Below are positions 16,690 to 23,632 of a stretch of DNA of 46,768 nucleotides, piece by piece; position 1 is the first letter of the stretch, and every line of letters begins with the position of its first letter. Position numbers and translations under genes: made by a program. The notes under the pieces are model-generated. The model had not been told where the DNA came from and searched no databases. It was given only the letters and a program-made list of their open reading frames with translations. Origin of the DNA: a virus; IMG/VR virus record IMGVR_UViG_3300032675_000039, positions 1 through 46,768 of that record, one strand, 5' to 3'.

Positions 16690-16917
16690 ATGACTGAACT
16701 CGTACAAGAAGTAACCGCAGAAGAAGTACAACGCAGTTATTCCGCAGCACTTGATAGCGTAAACCTGCTAAACGCTGGCAAGCCTGAAGATATGACTGCT
16801 GAAGATTGGGCAGATACAGTTAAGCGTAATAAAGACCACTTAGAGATTCAAATTGCTAAAGGTGTAGAGTTTTATGGCGAGCATGATTTAACGCCATTTG
16901 AAAACGCAGTAAAATAA
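16690..16917 (+). CDS. Small acidic hypothetical protein
   Basis: This 75-residue acidic helical protein (AEEVQRSYSAALDSVNLLN, then MTAEDWADTVKRNKDHLEI) starts one base after the preceding gene. Two or three helices are likely. The pattern MTAEDW...RNK-x-HLEI-x-x-AK is typical of small fibre-region proteins in related phages, function unknown. It is followed by an inverted repeat. Confidence 0.6.
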   Translation: MTELVQEVTAEEVQRSYSAALDSVNLLNAGKPEDMTAEDWADTVKRNKDHLEIQIAKGVEFYGEHDLTPFENAVK

Positions 16918-16928
16918 TTTTAGGGCAA

Positions 16929-16950
16929 GCCACCACCCTAATTTGGTGGC
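16929..16950 (+). repeat. Inverted repeat, possible weak terminator
   Basis: GCCACCA and TGGTGGC form a perfect 7-pair stem with an 8-base loop in the 53-base gap between two small genes. No T-run follows, so it may be an mRNA-stabilising hairpin rather than a terminator. Confidence 0.45.
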
Positions 16951-16970
16951 AACTTCATGGAGATTAAAAA

Positions 16971-17147
16971 ATGGATGGTATCAAACTATCAACTGATCTA
17001 GTAAACGCAATCCTGCAATATTTGGGTAACCAAAAATTTGTAGAAGTTGCAGGTTTAGTACAAGCTATTCAACAACAAGCTCAAGCACAAGGTGCACAAC
17101 CTGCAGAAGCTCCAGCTGAACCAACTCCAGAAACCCCAGCTGCATAA
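16971..17147 (+). CDS. Small protein with Gln/Ala helix and Pro/Glu/Ala tail
   Basis: ATG 16971 opens a 58-codon frame: a hydrophobic-amphipathic helix (LVNAILQYLGNQKFVEVAGL), a QQQAQAQGAQ linker and a tail of Pro, Ala, Glu and Thr. The following gene has a similar Pro/Ala/Glu tail, so the two may be diverged duplicates or interact. GGAG lies 8 bases upstream. No known function. Confidence 0.6.
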   Translation: MDGIKLSTDLVNAILQYLGNQKFVEVAGLVQAIQQQAQAQGAQPAEAPAEPTPETPAA

Positions 17148-17156
17148 GGAAACATT

Positions 17157-17456
17157 ATGAACTTCTTGAACGAACTCGAAACACATTTAAGCTCTTTTGA
17201 GAGCAAAGCTAAAGCAGACATCGCATTGTTCATCGCATTTGTCAAAAGCAAATATAGCGAGCCTACAGCGGCTGTTGTGCCTCCTCCTGCTCCAATCGCT
17301 CCTAATGGTGAATTGACAATCGGTCAAGAAGTTCCAGCCGTTGCAGAAGCCGCACCAGTTGAAGCAGAAGTAGCACCAGAAGTTGAAGAGCCAGCTCCAG
17401 TAGAAGCCGTAGAAGAAGCACCTGCAGAAACTGAAGAGCCAGCAAAAGCAGAGTAA
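17157..17456 (+). CDS. Small protein with acidic Pro/Ala/Glu-rich tail
   Basis: The 99-residue product has an N-terminal amphipathic helix (ELETHLSSFESKAKADIALF) and from about residue 38 a low-complexity Pro/Ala/Val/Glu tail (EAAPVEAEVAPEVEEPAPV). It precedes the lysis cassette by only 3 bases. Tails of this kind are flexible tethers; the role is unknown. Confidence 0.6.
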   Translation: MNFLNELETHLSSFESKAKADIALFIAFVKSKYSEPTAAVVPPPAPIAPNGELTIGQEVPAVAEAAPVEAEVAPEVEEPAPVEAVEEAPAETEEPAKAE

Positions 17457-17459
17457 CAA

Positions 17460-17714
17460 ATGGAATCCCAGACACTTATAAATTACTCCGTTCTATTATG
17501 CGGAGCGCTAGGCGGTTGGATTTTAAAAGTGCTCTGGGATTCCATTCGTGAATTAAAAATTGCTGATTCTGCTTTAATTGATAAAGTCGCTAAAATTGAA
17601 GTAATGGTCGCGGGTAGCTACGTAACTCGGGAAGAGTTTCAAAAAACAATCTCTAGTCTGTTTTTAAAATTAGACCGTATTGAAGATAAAATTGACAATA
17701 AGGCTGATAAATGA
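17460..17714 (+). CDS. Small membrane protein with coiled coil, holin-accessory type
   Basis: One N-terminal membrane segment (YSVLLCGALGGWILKVLW, about residues 9-26) is followed by an amphipathic coiled coil to residue 84 (LIDKVAKIEVMVAG, LFLKLDRIEDKIDNK). It starts the lysis cassette and overlaps the next gene by 4 bases (ATGA). Single-span coiled-coil proteins at this position act as holin partners or antiholins in several phages. The role is inferred from context. Confidence 0.6.
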   Translation: MESQTLINYSVLLCGALGGWILKVLWDSIRELKIADSALIDKVAKIEVMVAGSYVTREEFQKTISSLFLKLDRIEDKIDNKADK

Positions 17715-17932
17715 ATGATTTCTTTAAGCACTTATTGACAGGGAAAGACAATGCCACTTATGATATTGGTCGGGTTACTTGGCTTTTTGGTATTCTTGCC
17801 GTCATTGCTTTGGCTTTTTATCAAGTATTTCACACTGCTGTAAGTCTTAGAGAATTAGCTGAATCATTAGGTATCATCTCGGGTGCTGGCGGAGCAAGTG
17901 TAATGATGAAAAAAGATGCGGAGCCTAGTTAA
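17711..17932 (+). CDS. Putative holin
   Basis: The 73-residue protein has an N-terminal FFKHLLTGKDNATYDIGRV segment, a membrane span (WLFGILAVIALAFYQVF, about residues 24-40), and a second short Gly/Ala-rich hydrophobic segment (LGIISGAGGASVMM), ending in a charged KKDAEPS tail. The G-K-D-N...D-x-GRV-x-W and GG-x-[AS]...KKD-x-EP pattern is shared by a widespread family of small phage proteins annotated as holins. It sits directly before spanin and endolysin, and overlaps the spanin start by one base. Confidence 0.7.
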   Translation: MNDFFKHLLTGKDNATYDIGRVTWLFGILAVIALAFYQVFHTAVSLRELAESLGIISGAGGASVMMKKDAEPS

Positions 17933-18327
17933 TGTTCCCACTATCAATAGGCACCTATGTCAAAATTGTCGTGGTTAGTTTACTTCTATGCGGGTGTGCT
18001 TATGGTTATATTGAGCATTCTCGTTTTGAGGAGTATAAGTCAGAGATTAAAGCCATCGCAGAAAAACAAATTGCGCAGAATGAATCAAAAGTTAAAGAAC
18101 AAGCGCTAATCAATAAAGGAATATCAAATGCATACGAGGCTAAGTTATCTGCTATTCACACTTATTATGACGGGATGCGCAACTCCAGTGGCAGTCCAAT
18201 GTCCAGCCTTTCCCTCTCCTCCAGCGGAACTAATGTTAGCTCCTCCGACTTTAAACTTGATTGCGCCATTACCACGCAGCAAGTAGTAAGCCTGCAAGAT
18301 TGGATTAAGGAACAGTCAGGTCTATGA
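17932..18327 (+). CDS. Inner-membrane spanin (Rz-like)
   Basis: The 131-residue protein has an N-terminal membrane anchor (VKIVVVSLLLCGCAYGYI, about residues 9-26) and a periplasmic helical domain with coiled-coil character (SEIKAIAEKQIAQNESKVKE), the layout of i-spanins. A lipoprotein gene is nested in its +1 frame, as in lambda Rz/Rz1. Spanins fuse inner and outer membranes in the last step of lysis and imply a Gram-negative host. It overlaps the endolysin start by 4 bases. Confidence 0.82.
   Translation: MFPLSIGTYVKIVVVSLLLCGCAYGYIEHSRFEEYKSEIKAIAEKQIAQNESKVKEQALINKGISNAYEAKLSAIHTYYDGMRNSSGSPMSSLSLSSSGTNVSSSDFKLDCAITTQQVVSLQDWIKEQSGL
18128..18286 (+). CDS. Outer-membrane spanin lipoprotein (Rz1-like) nested in the Rz gene
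   Basis: In the +1 frame of the i-spanin gene, ATG 18128 opens a 52-codon frame. It has a short signal sequence (LSYLLFTLIM) ending in a lipobox TGC (Cys17), after which the mature part is short and Pro-rich (CPAFPSPPAELML, ending APLPRSK). These are the defining features of Rz1: a lipoprotein signal, small size, high Pro content and full nesting inside Rz. The mature lipoprotein would sit in the outer membrane and bind the i-spanin through the periplasm. Confidence 0.85.
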   Translation: MHTRLSYLLFTLIMTGCATPVAVQCPAFPSPPAELMLAPPTLNLIAPLPRSK

Positions 18328-18836
18328 TTCAAAACTTTGAAAAGTCTTTAGACATGCTGCTTGAATCTGAGGGTGGATTTGTAAACAACCCAAAAGATCC
18401 AGGTGGAATGACTAACCTCGGAGTCACTGCCGCTACTTGGGCACAGTTCAAAGGGCGTGCTACAAGCGAAAAAGAAATGCGTAATCTTGACAAAGATGAC
18501 GTAGCTCCGTTGTATGAGAAGAAATACTGGGACGCATGTAAGTGTGATGACCTGCCTTCAGGCATCGATTACCTAGTCTTTGACTTTGCGGTAAACGCTG
18601 GTCCTGGCAGGGCGATAAAGACGCTCCAAAAGGCTATCGGCGTGCCTGAGGATGGTTCAATCGGTCCTGTGACTTTGCAAAACATTGACGTCATGGAAAA
18701 AAATGAATTGATTACTCGATTTTCAGATTCTAAAAAAGAGTTCTATGAATCATTACCAACCTTCCCTACGTTCGGTAAAGGTTGGCTCGCGCGTATTGAC
18801 GTAGTCCGCGGTAACGCTAGTAAATTATTAGGATAA
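18324..18836 (+). CDS. Endolysin, GH108 muramidase with C-terminal peptidoglycan-binding domain
   Basis: The 170-residue enzyme has the GH108 signature LLESEGGFVNNPKDPGGMTN (residues 12-31) with the catalytic Glu in ESEGG, followed by YEKKYWDACKCDDLPSG and FDFAVNAGPGRAIKTLQ. The second half (VPEDGSIGPVTL, RFSDSKKEFYESLP, GKGWLARIDVVRGNA) matches the predicted peptidoglycan-binding part found with GH108. It would cleave the glycan strands after holin release; no signal peptide is seen. It follows the spanin genes with a 4-base overlap. Confidence 0.9.
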   Translation: MIQNFEKSLDMLLESEGGFVNNPKDPGGMTNLGVTAATWAQFKGRATSEKEMRNLDKDDVAPLYEKKYWDACKCDDLPSGIDYLVFDFAVNAGPGRAIKTLQKAIGVPEDGSIGPVTLQNIDVMEKNELITRFSDSKKEFYESLPTFPTFGKGWLARIDVVRGNASKLLG

Positions 18837-18840
18837 AAAG

Positions 18841-19479
18841 ATGAGTTCTATTCCCGCAGCTGTAATGACGTATGACAATCTAACCTCTAATATAGAACAA
18901 TATTTAGAGCGTAATGACCCTGCGGTTGTAAATCAAATTCCTACATTCATCATGTTGGCTGAATTTGAAATAGCAGAAATGATGAAGTCATTAGGACAGC
19001 AACAGGTTGTAGAATCTACCATGCTCGCTGGTAATCCTGTAATTCCTAAACCCGCACGCTGGCGTAAGACGACCTCGTTCAATATTACTGTAGGTGGTAA
19101 AAAACAACCTGTATTCCTGCGTAAATATGAATACCTAATCAATTATGCCCCTAATAGTTCAACTCTATCTACTCCGTTATACTATGCCGATTATGATTAT
19201 GATAATTGGCTGGTAGCTCCTACTCCAGATACTAATTATGCGTTTGAAGTATTGTATTACGAGCGCATTCAACCTCTTTCATCAGATAATCAGACTAACT
19301 GGCTTACGCGTAATGCACCTAATGCGATGCTTTATGGGACACTGCTTCAAGCTATGCCGTTTCTAAAAAATGATCAACGTGTAATTTTTCAGACTAAGTA
19401 CACCGAGGCAATCACTGCCTTGAGTAATGAGGATAAATTACGCATTGCCGACCGTCAAGCTATTGCTCAAGATTCTTAA
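18841..19479 (+). CDS. Phage adaptor/virion protein of the tail-junction type
   Basis: The 212-residue protein starts MTYDNLTSNIEQYLERND after a few residues and continues with IPTFIMLAEFEIAEMMKSLG, PARWRKTTSF, an LRKYEYLINYAP loop, PLYYADYDYDNWLVAPTPD and YEVLYYER-like strands, then NAPNAMLYGTLLQAMPFLK. This order is typical of small phage adaptor proteins encoded beside gp10-like genes. It likely joins the neck to tail hub components. It lies 4 bases after the endolysin and is followed by a homing endonuclease inserted before the next virion gene. Confidence 0.72.
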   Translation: MSSIPAAVMTYDNLTSNIEQYLERNDPAVVNQIPTFIMLAEFEIAEMMKSLGQQQVVESTMLAGNPVIPKPARWRKTTSFNITVGGKKQPVFLRKYEYLINYAPNSSTLSTPLYYADYDYDNWLVAPTPDTNYAFEVLYYERIQPLSSDNQTNWLTRNAPNAMLYGTLLQAMPFLKNDQRVIFQTKYTEAITALSNEDKLRIADRQAIAQDS

Positions 19480-19481
19480 TC

Positions 19482-20042
19482 ATGTATTACATTTACATCA
19501 TAACTAATATCATAAATGCCAAGCAATATGTTGGCATAACTAAAGATATTGATAAAAGATGGAAAGAGCATAAAAAAGCTGAAGAAGATACTTATTTTTA
19601 CAGAGCTATAAGAAAATATGGCGCGCACAATTTTGTTATAAAGCATTTTGCATCTTCTAAAGATTTAGAATCTGCGTTTTTTATAGAAAAAATGTTGATA
19701 AAAGAACACGCTACTAGAAGCCCTTTGGGTTATAATTCTACAGATGGAGGAGAAGGTTTAAGCAATCCTTCTGAAGAAATAAGAAACAAAATGCGTAAAG
19801 CTAGTACAGGTGTTAAAAGATCTGATGAAACTAAAAAGAAACATGCGTTAGCTTGGTTAGGTGATAAAAATCCTATGAAGCGCGATGATATTAGAAAAAA
19901 GCGTTCTGAATATTTAAAAGGGCGATTGGCTAATGAAAGAAATCCATTTTATGGAAGAAAACATTCAAAAGAAACAATTGCTAAAATGAAAGCAACTTGG
20001 GCTATTAAAAAAGCTAAAACAGAATCTAAAGAAACGGTTTAA
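19482..20042 (+). CDS. GIY-YIG homing endonuclease
   Basis: The nuclease domain is canonical: YIYIITNIINAKQYVGIT contains the GIY- and YIG-type strands, followed by DIDKRWKEHK with the conserved Arg, and a Glu in ESAFFIEKMLIKEH. After ~85 residues come DNA-binding units of NUMOD type (TGVKRSDETKKKHALA, MKRDDIRKKRSEYLKG, FYGRKHSKETIAKMKA). The gene is A-rich and has 2-base gaps on both sides, so it fits seamlessly between the adaptor and the next virion gene. Probably free-standing and mobile. Confidence 0.9.
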   Translation: MYYIYIITNIINAKQYVGITKDIDKRWKEHKKAEEDTYFYRAIRKYGAHNFVIKHFASSKDLESAFFIEKMLIKEHATRSPLGYNSTDGGEGLSNPSEEIRNKMRKASTGVKRSDETKKKHALAWLGDKNPMKRDDIRKKRSEYLKGRLANERNPFYGRKHSKETIAKMKATWAIKKAKTESKETV

Positions 20043-20044
20043 TC

Positions 20045-21262
20045 ATGGAATACACCAATCCTTTTACTGGCGCGACAATTTCCCCTTCTCAAGTCGGGTA
20101 CATTGACCTTACCATTTCTGCCAATACGTATTTAGAATGGCCAATCAACGGTAATGATACTGTTGACGTAGCCGCGAATATCATTGAAGTAACCGCGACT
20201 ACTGGCGGCTTAGACTTGATTATGCCACCTGCGGCGCAAGTCTCAGTAGGTCAAGCGGTAATCATTCGTAACATTGGTTCAAACCCTTTTACTGTTACTG
20301 ACAATGGCGGTGATACACTGCTTTCAGTAAACTCTGGAGTAGCTTTTTACCTTTATTTGACTGACAATTCAACTATTAACGGAACTTGGTCTAACGTCAC
20401 ATTCGGCGCGGGAACTTCAGCTGCCGATGCCGCTACCCTCGCGGGTTACGGTTTGACCGCGATTGGTCCTACTTTGAATCAGTCTTACTCAGTTACTAAT
20501 TACTACGCTAGTTCAGCTTTAACTGCTACGGCTCGTGCCCAATTTGCAGTATGGCAAGGTGGTGCGGGAACTTTAACTCTACCTTCTGCCTCAAGCGTAG
20601 GTGCGAATTGGTTCTGCATGTTCCGTAACAACGGTTCAGGTATCCTTACCATTGCCCCAGTCGGTTCTGACACTATTGACGGTAACGTAAGCGACCAATT
20701 ACAAATTACTGAGTCTTTTGTAGTGGTTTCTAACGGTAGCGGATGGAATACATTTGGATACGGTCAGGCTACTCAATTTGCTTTTACTCAATTATCCGTT
20801 GTGGTCACTGGTGGAACTTTAACCGAGACTGCCTCTCAAGCATCTAACCTCATTCAAGAGTTCACTGGCACTTTAACTTCAAATCAAATCGTCATTGTTC
20901 CCCCTACGGTTCAACTGTATACCATGACCAATAATACTACTGGTTCATATACTTTTACAGTTAAAACAACTTCTATAGGCGCGGCTACGGTTACAATACC
21001 ACAGGGAACTTCCCTTGTGTTAATTTGTGACGGAACTAACGTATACAACGCGGCTTCTGGCTCGTCAAGCGTTATTACCTCTTTGACGCTCGGTAACGGC
21101 TCGCTCGCTACTCCTTCACTCAAGTTCACTGGTGATTTGAACTCAGGTTTATACCTGCCGACTTCAGGTCAAATGGGCGTTGTCATCTCAAACGCATTAG
21201 CGGCAATATTCAGTTCAACTGGTTTATACGTGCCTAACGGAATCGGTGGAGGTAACTTTTGA
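20045..21262 (+). CDS. Fibre- or tailspike-like virion protein
   Basis: The 405-residue protein is rich in Thr, Ser, Gly and Asn with short beta-strand repeats, for example GGLDLIMPPAAQVSVGQAV, AGTLTLPSASSVGANWF and NQIVIVPPTVQLYTMTN, each a LPxA/G-type beta-turn unit. The repeated [LI]-[TIV]-[LM]-P-x-A pattern is typical of baseplate- or tail-decoration proteins. The last residues NGIGGGNF share GGGNF with the large fibre ending at 14934. It ends overlapping the hub gene by 4 bases (TTTTGACC context). Confidence 0.65.
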   Translation: MEYTNPFTGATISPSQVGYIDLTISANTYLEWPINGNDTVDVAANIIEVTATTGGLDLIMPPAAQVSVGQAVIIRNIGSNPFTVTDNGGDTLLSVNSGVAFYLYLTDNSTINGTWSNVTFGAGTSAADAATLAGYGLTAIGPTLNQSYSVTNYYASSALTATARAQFAVWQGGAGTLTLPSASSVGANWFCMFRNNGSGILTIAPVGSDTIDGNVSDQLQITESFVVVSNGSGWNTFGYGQATQFAFTQLSVVVTGGTLTETASQASNLIQEFTGTLTSNQIVIVPPTVQLYTMTNNTTGSYTFTVKTTSIGAATVTIPQGTSLVLICDGTNVYNAASGSSSVITSLTLGNGSLATPSLKFTGDLNSGLYLPTSGQMGVVISNALAAIFSSTGLYVPNGIGGGNF

Positions 21263-23025
21263 CCACTGACATCTATAACCTATCGGTAGCTCCTGGGATT
21301 CAAAGAGACGGAACTCTCTTTGATGCTCCCTGCTACGTTGATGGCGTATGGGTGCGCTTTCAGCGCGGTCGCCCTCGTAAGATCTGGGGTTACAAAGGTA
21401 TATTTCTGAATGCTCCTGGAATTACTCGGGGTATGATTATGCAATCCCAAAACGGTGAAAACTATGTTTACGGCGGTTATTCAGATTCACTGCAGTATTG
21501 GCAAACAGACAATGATGACGGTGTAGGTTCTGGACCATACCCGATCACTTTAAATAACTTTACTGCTAATGCTAATAACCTCTGGCAGTTTGATATTTCT
21601 TATGATTCAGCAGGTTCAGGTGCTTTAACAATCATAGCCCATCCAGGACAAAATCTAGAAGATATTGACAGTACAGTAAATACCCCTGTTTTATACGGAA
21701 CATTTCCTGGCGGTTCAATGTCTAAAGTGGGTGTGTTTACCGCTACGGGAACTGCCACTGGAACTACTATTTCCATACCTAGTGAAAATTTTCTAATCGC
21801 AGTCGGTCAAACAGTAACTGGGCTCGGAATAGCTGCTAACACAGTCGTAACTGCGGTTGTCGTTACTAGTTCCCCTACCCCATTAACCACTGTAACAATT
21901 AATAATGCGGTTACTGGCAGTCCAACCTCATTTACGTTTGATAATAATGTTGCTGTTTCAGGCGGATGCGTAATGCTTTACCCTTACCTGTTTGTTTATG
22001 GTAATAATGGTTTACTTAAAAACAATTCAGCGGGAGACCTGCAAAACTGGGTGGGAGCAGATTCAAACGAGAATAACGTAGCTGCTACAAAGATTGTTAA
22101 AGGCTTACCCGTACGCGGCGGTACTACTGCACCTGCGGGTTTATTTTGGTCATTAGATTCTTTGATTCGCGTAGTGTATAACCCAACTAACGTCGGCACA
22201 TCAACAATCTACTGGACGTATGACATTGTAACTAATCAGACTTCAATACTTTCATCTCAATGCGTTATTGAGTATGACGGTATTTACTTCTGGTGTGGCG
22301 TTGACCGATTCCTAGCGTATAACGGAGTTGTTCAAGAAGTACCGAATGATATGAACATGAATTACTTCTTTGACAACTTGAATTACGTTCAAAGACAAAA
22401 AGTATGGGTTAGTAAGATTCCTCGTTGGGGTGAAATCTGGTGGTTCTACCCTAAAGGTGATTCTGTTGAATGTAATGATGCCATCATCTACAACACTCGT
22501 GAAAAGAAATGGTATGACGCAGGTCAAGCACTCGGTGCTAACCGTTCATCAGGCGCATTCTCTGAGGTGTTCCGCTATCCTGTTTGGGCTGGTAATGAAC
22601 CTAATCTATTAGGCCAATATACTGTCTGGCAACATGAAATTGGTGTTGATGAGGTTTATCTTAACAATGTAAACGCTATTGAGTCTTCTTTTGAGACTAA
22701 TAGCCTCGGCTGGGTGAACGGTGGTCCAGGACCAAAACAAATTAAAGGTTTAAACCGTTGGATCCGCGTTGAACGTGTTGAGCCAGACTTCGTTCAAGTC
22801 GGTGAGATGAGCCTCGTTGTAACTGGTAAGTCTTACGCTGATGACGTAAATGAAAATTCAGATCCTTACGTTTTTGACCCAGACACTCTCAAGATTGACA
22901 TGCGTGAACAAAGACGTGAATTGCGGTTAAAATTCATAAGCAATACCGTCAACGGAAATTATCAATTAGGTAATGTATTGGTCAGTGCCGACATTGGTGA
23001 TGAGCGCGGAACAGGCAACCCATGA
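21259..23025 (+). CDS. Tail hub / DNA stabilisation protein, P22 gp10-like
   Basis: The 588-residue product begins NLSVAPGIQRDGTLFDAPCY and VDGVWVRFQRGRPRKIWGY, the typical start of gp10-like proteins, which form a hub below the portal and keep the packaged DNA in. Later parts have propeller-like blades: GGCVMLYPYLFVYGNNGLL, GLFWSLDSLIRVVYN, GIYFWCGVDRFLAYNG, WGEIWWFYPKGDS. At residues ~155-220 an Ig-like insert with AVGQTVTGLGIAANT resembles a unit in the protein at 7049. The location before the ejection-type proteins fits. Confidence 0.78.
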   Translation: MTTDIYNLSVAPGIQRDGTLFDAPCYVDGVWVRFQRGRPRKIWGYKGIFLNAPGITRGMIMQSQNGENYVYGGYSDSLQYWQTDNDDGVGSGPYPITLNNFTANANNLWQFDISYDSAGSGALTIIAHPGQNLEDIDSTVNTPVLYGTFPGGSMSKVGVFTATGTATGTTISIPSENFLIAVGQTVTGLGIAANTVVTAVVVTSSPTPLTTVTINNAVTGSPTSFTFDNNVAVSGGCVMLYPYLFVYGNNGLLKNNSAGDLQNWVGADSNENNVAATKIVKGLPVRGGTTAPAGLFWSLDSLIRVVYNPTNVGTSTIYWTYDIVTNQTSILSSQCVIEYDGIYFWCGVDRFLAYNGVVQEVPNDMNMNYFFDNLNYVQRQKVWVSKIPRWGEIWWFYPKGDSVECNDAIIYNTREKKWYDAGQALGANRSSGAFSEVFRYPVWAGNEPNLLGQYTVWQHEIGVDEVYLNNVNAIESSFETNSLGWVNGGPGPKQIKGLNRWIRVERVEPDFVQVGEMSLVVTGKSYADDVNENSDPYVFDPDTLKIDMREQRRELRLKFISNTVNGNYQLGNVLVSADIGDERGTGNP

Positions 23026-23261
23026 TAACCTACGACCCTCGCGGAATGAGTTGGGACAAGTGGTGCGCCTTGATGGCAGAGTTATTTGCTGCGAATCAGC
23101 TCGGTACAGTGCCTGAGGACAAATGGCGTGATTGGGCTAGCGGCATGCAGGGAATTGGATATTTTGTTAATTCAGGAACTCCAGACCCAAGGTTGTTTGA
23201 TGATTGGCAACAGTGGGCAGAACAATTAGTAGGTATTATGACGATACGGAAACACAAATGA
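23022..23261 (+). CDS. Small Trp-rich virion-block protein
   Basis: The 79-residue protein overlaps the hub gene by 4 bases and the next gene by 4 bases (ATGA on both sides). It is rich in Trp (DKWCALMAELFAANQ, DKWRDWASGMQGIGYFV, DDWQQWAEQLVGIM). The pattern of W-x-x-W and the helical spacing is found in small proteins between gp10-like and ejection genes of related phages. It may be a minor internal protein. Function unknown. Confidence 0.62.
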   Translation: MITYDPRGMSWDKWCALMAELFAANQLGTVPEDKWRDWASGMQGIGYFVNSGTPDPRLFDDWQQWAEQLVGIMTIRKHK

Positions 23262-23632
23262 GACCTTCAGAGATTATCAAAAAAGAGGCTGAAAAACATG
23301 GATTGGATTCAACCAAAGTCCTAGTCAGCATTCAATATATTCTAACACACAAATTAGGATTCCTGCTAACTAAAGGAAATTCTGTTTTGTTATTAGCAAA
23401 GATCGGCGATAATGAGTATGAAACTCATTTATTTACTGAAGACTCTCCGCTAAAATTAGCTCAAGCTATGATATCTATTTTTCACGATATTGAAAAACTC
23501 AATATCAAAGCTATCTACGGAAATGCTGATAATCCTCAGATTATTAACCTTTTAAAGAAGCTAGCAGATAAAGAAGGCACAGAGATTCAAGACCCAGATA
23601 AGCCAAATTATAACTGGATGATACGTTTATGA
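23258..23632 (+). CDS. Small alpha/beta protein, possibly a degenerate GNAT fold
   Basis: I chose ATG 23258 (MRPSEIIKKEAEKHG), which overlaps the upstream stop by ATGA; the longer frame to 23204 would lie inside the previous gene. The 124-residue product alternates helices and strands (SVLLLAKIGDNEYETHLFTE, LAQAMISIFHDIEKLNIKAI, then YNWMIRL at the end). Acetyltransferase-like proteins of this size occur at this place in podoviral genomes, and the strand-helix order is compatible, but the acetyl-CoA loop is not visible. Likely a structural remnant of such a fold; low certainty. Confidence 0.55.
   Translation: MRPSEIIKKEAEKHGLDSTKVLVSIQYILTHKLGFLLTKGNSVLLLAKIGDNEYETHLFTEDSPLKLAQAMISIFHDIEKLNIKAIYGNADNPQIINLLKKLADKEGTEIQDPDKPNYNWMIRL

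Noticed and set aside
23204-23257. Longer N-terminus for the gene starting at 23258
   Set aside because: Would lie within the preceding gene; the ATGA overlap at 23258 is the normal pattern here.
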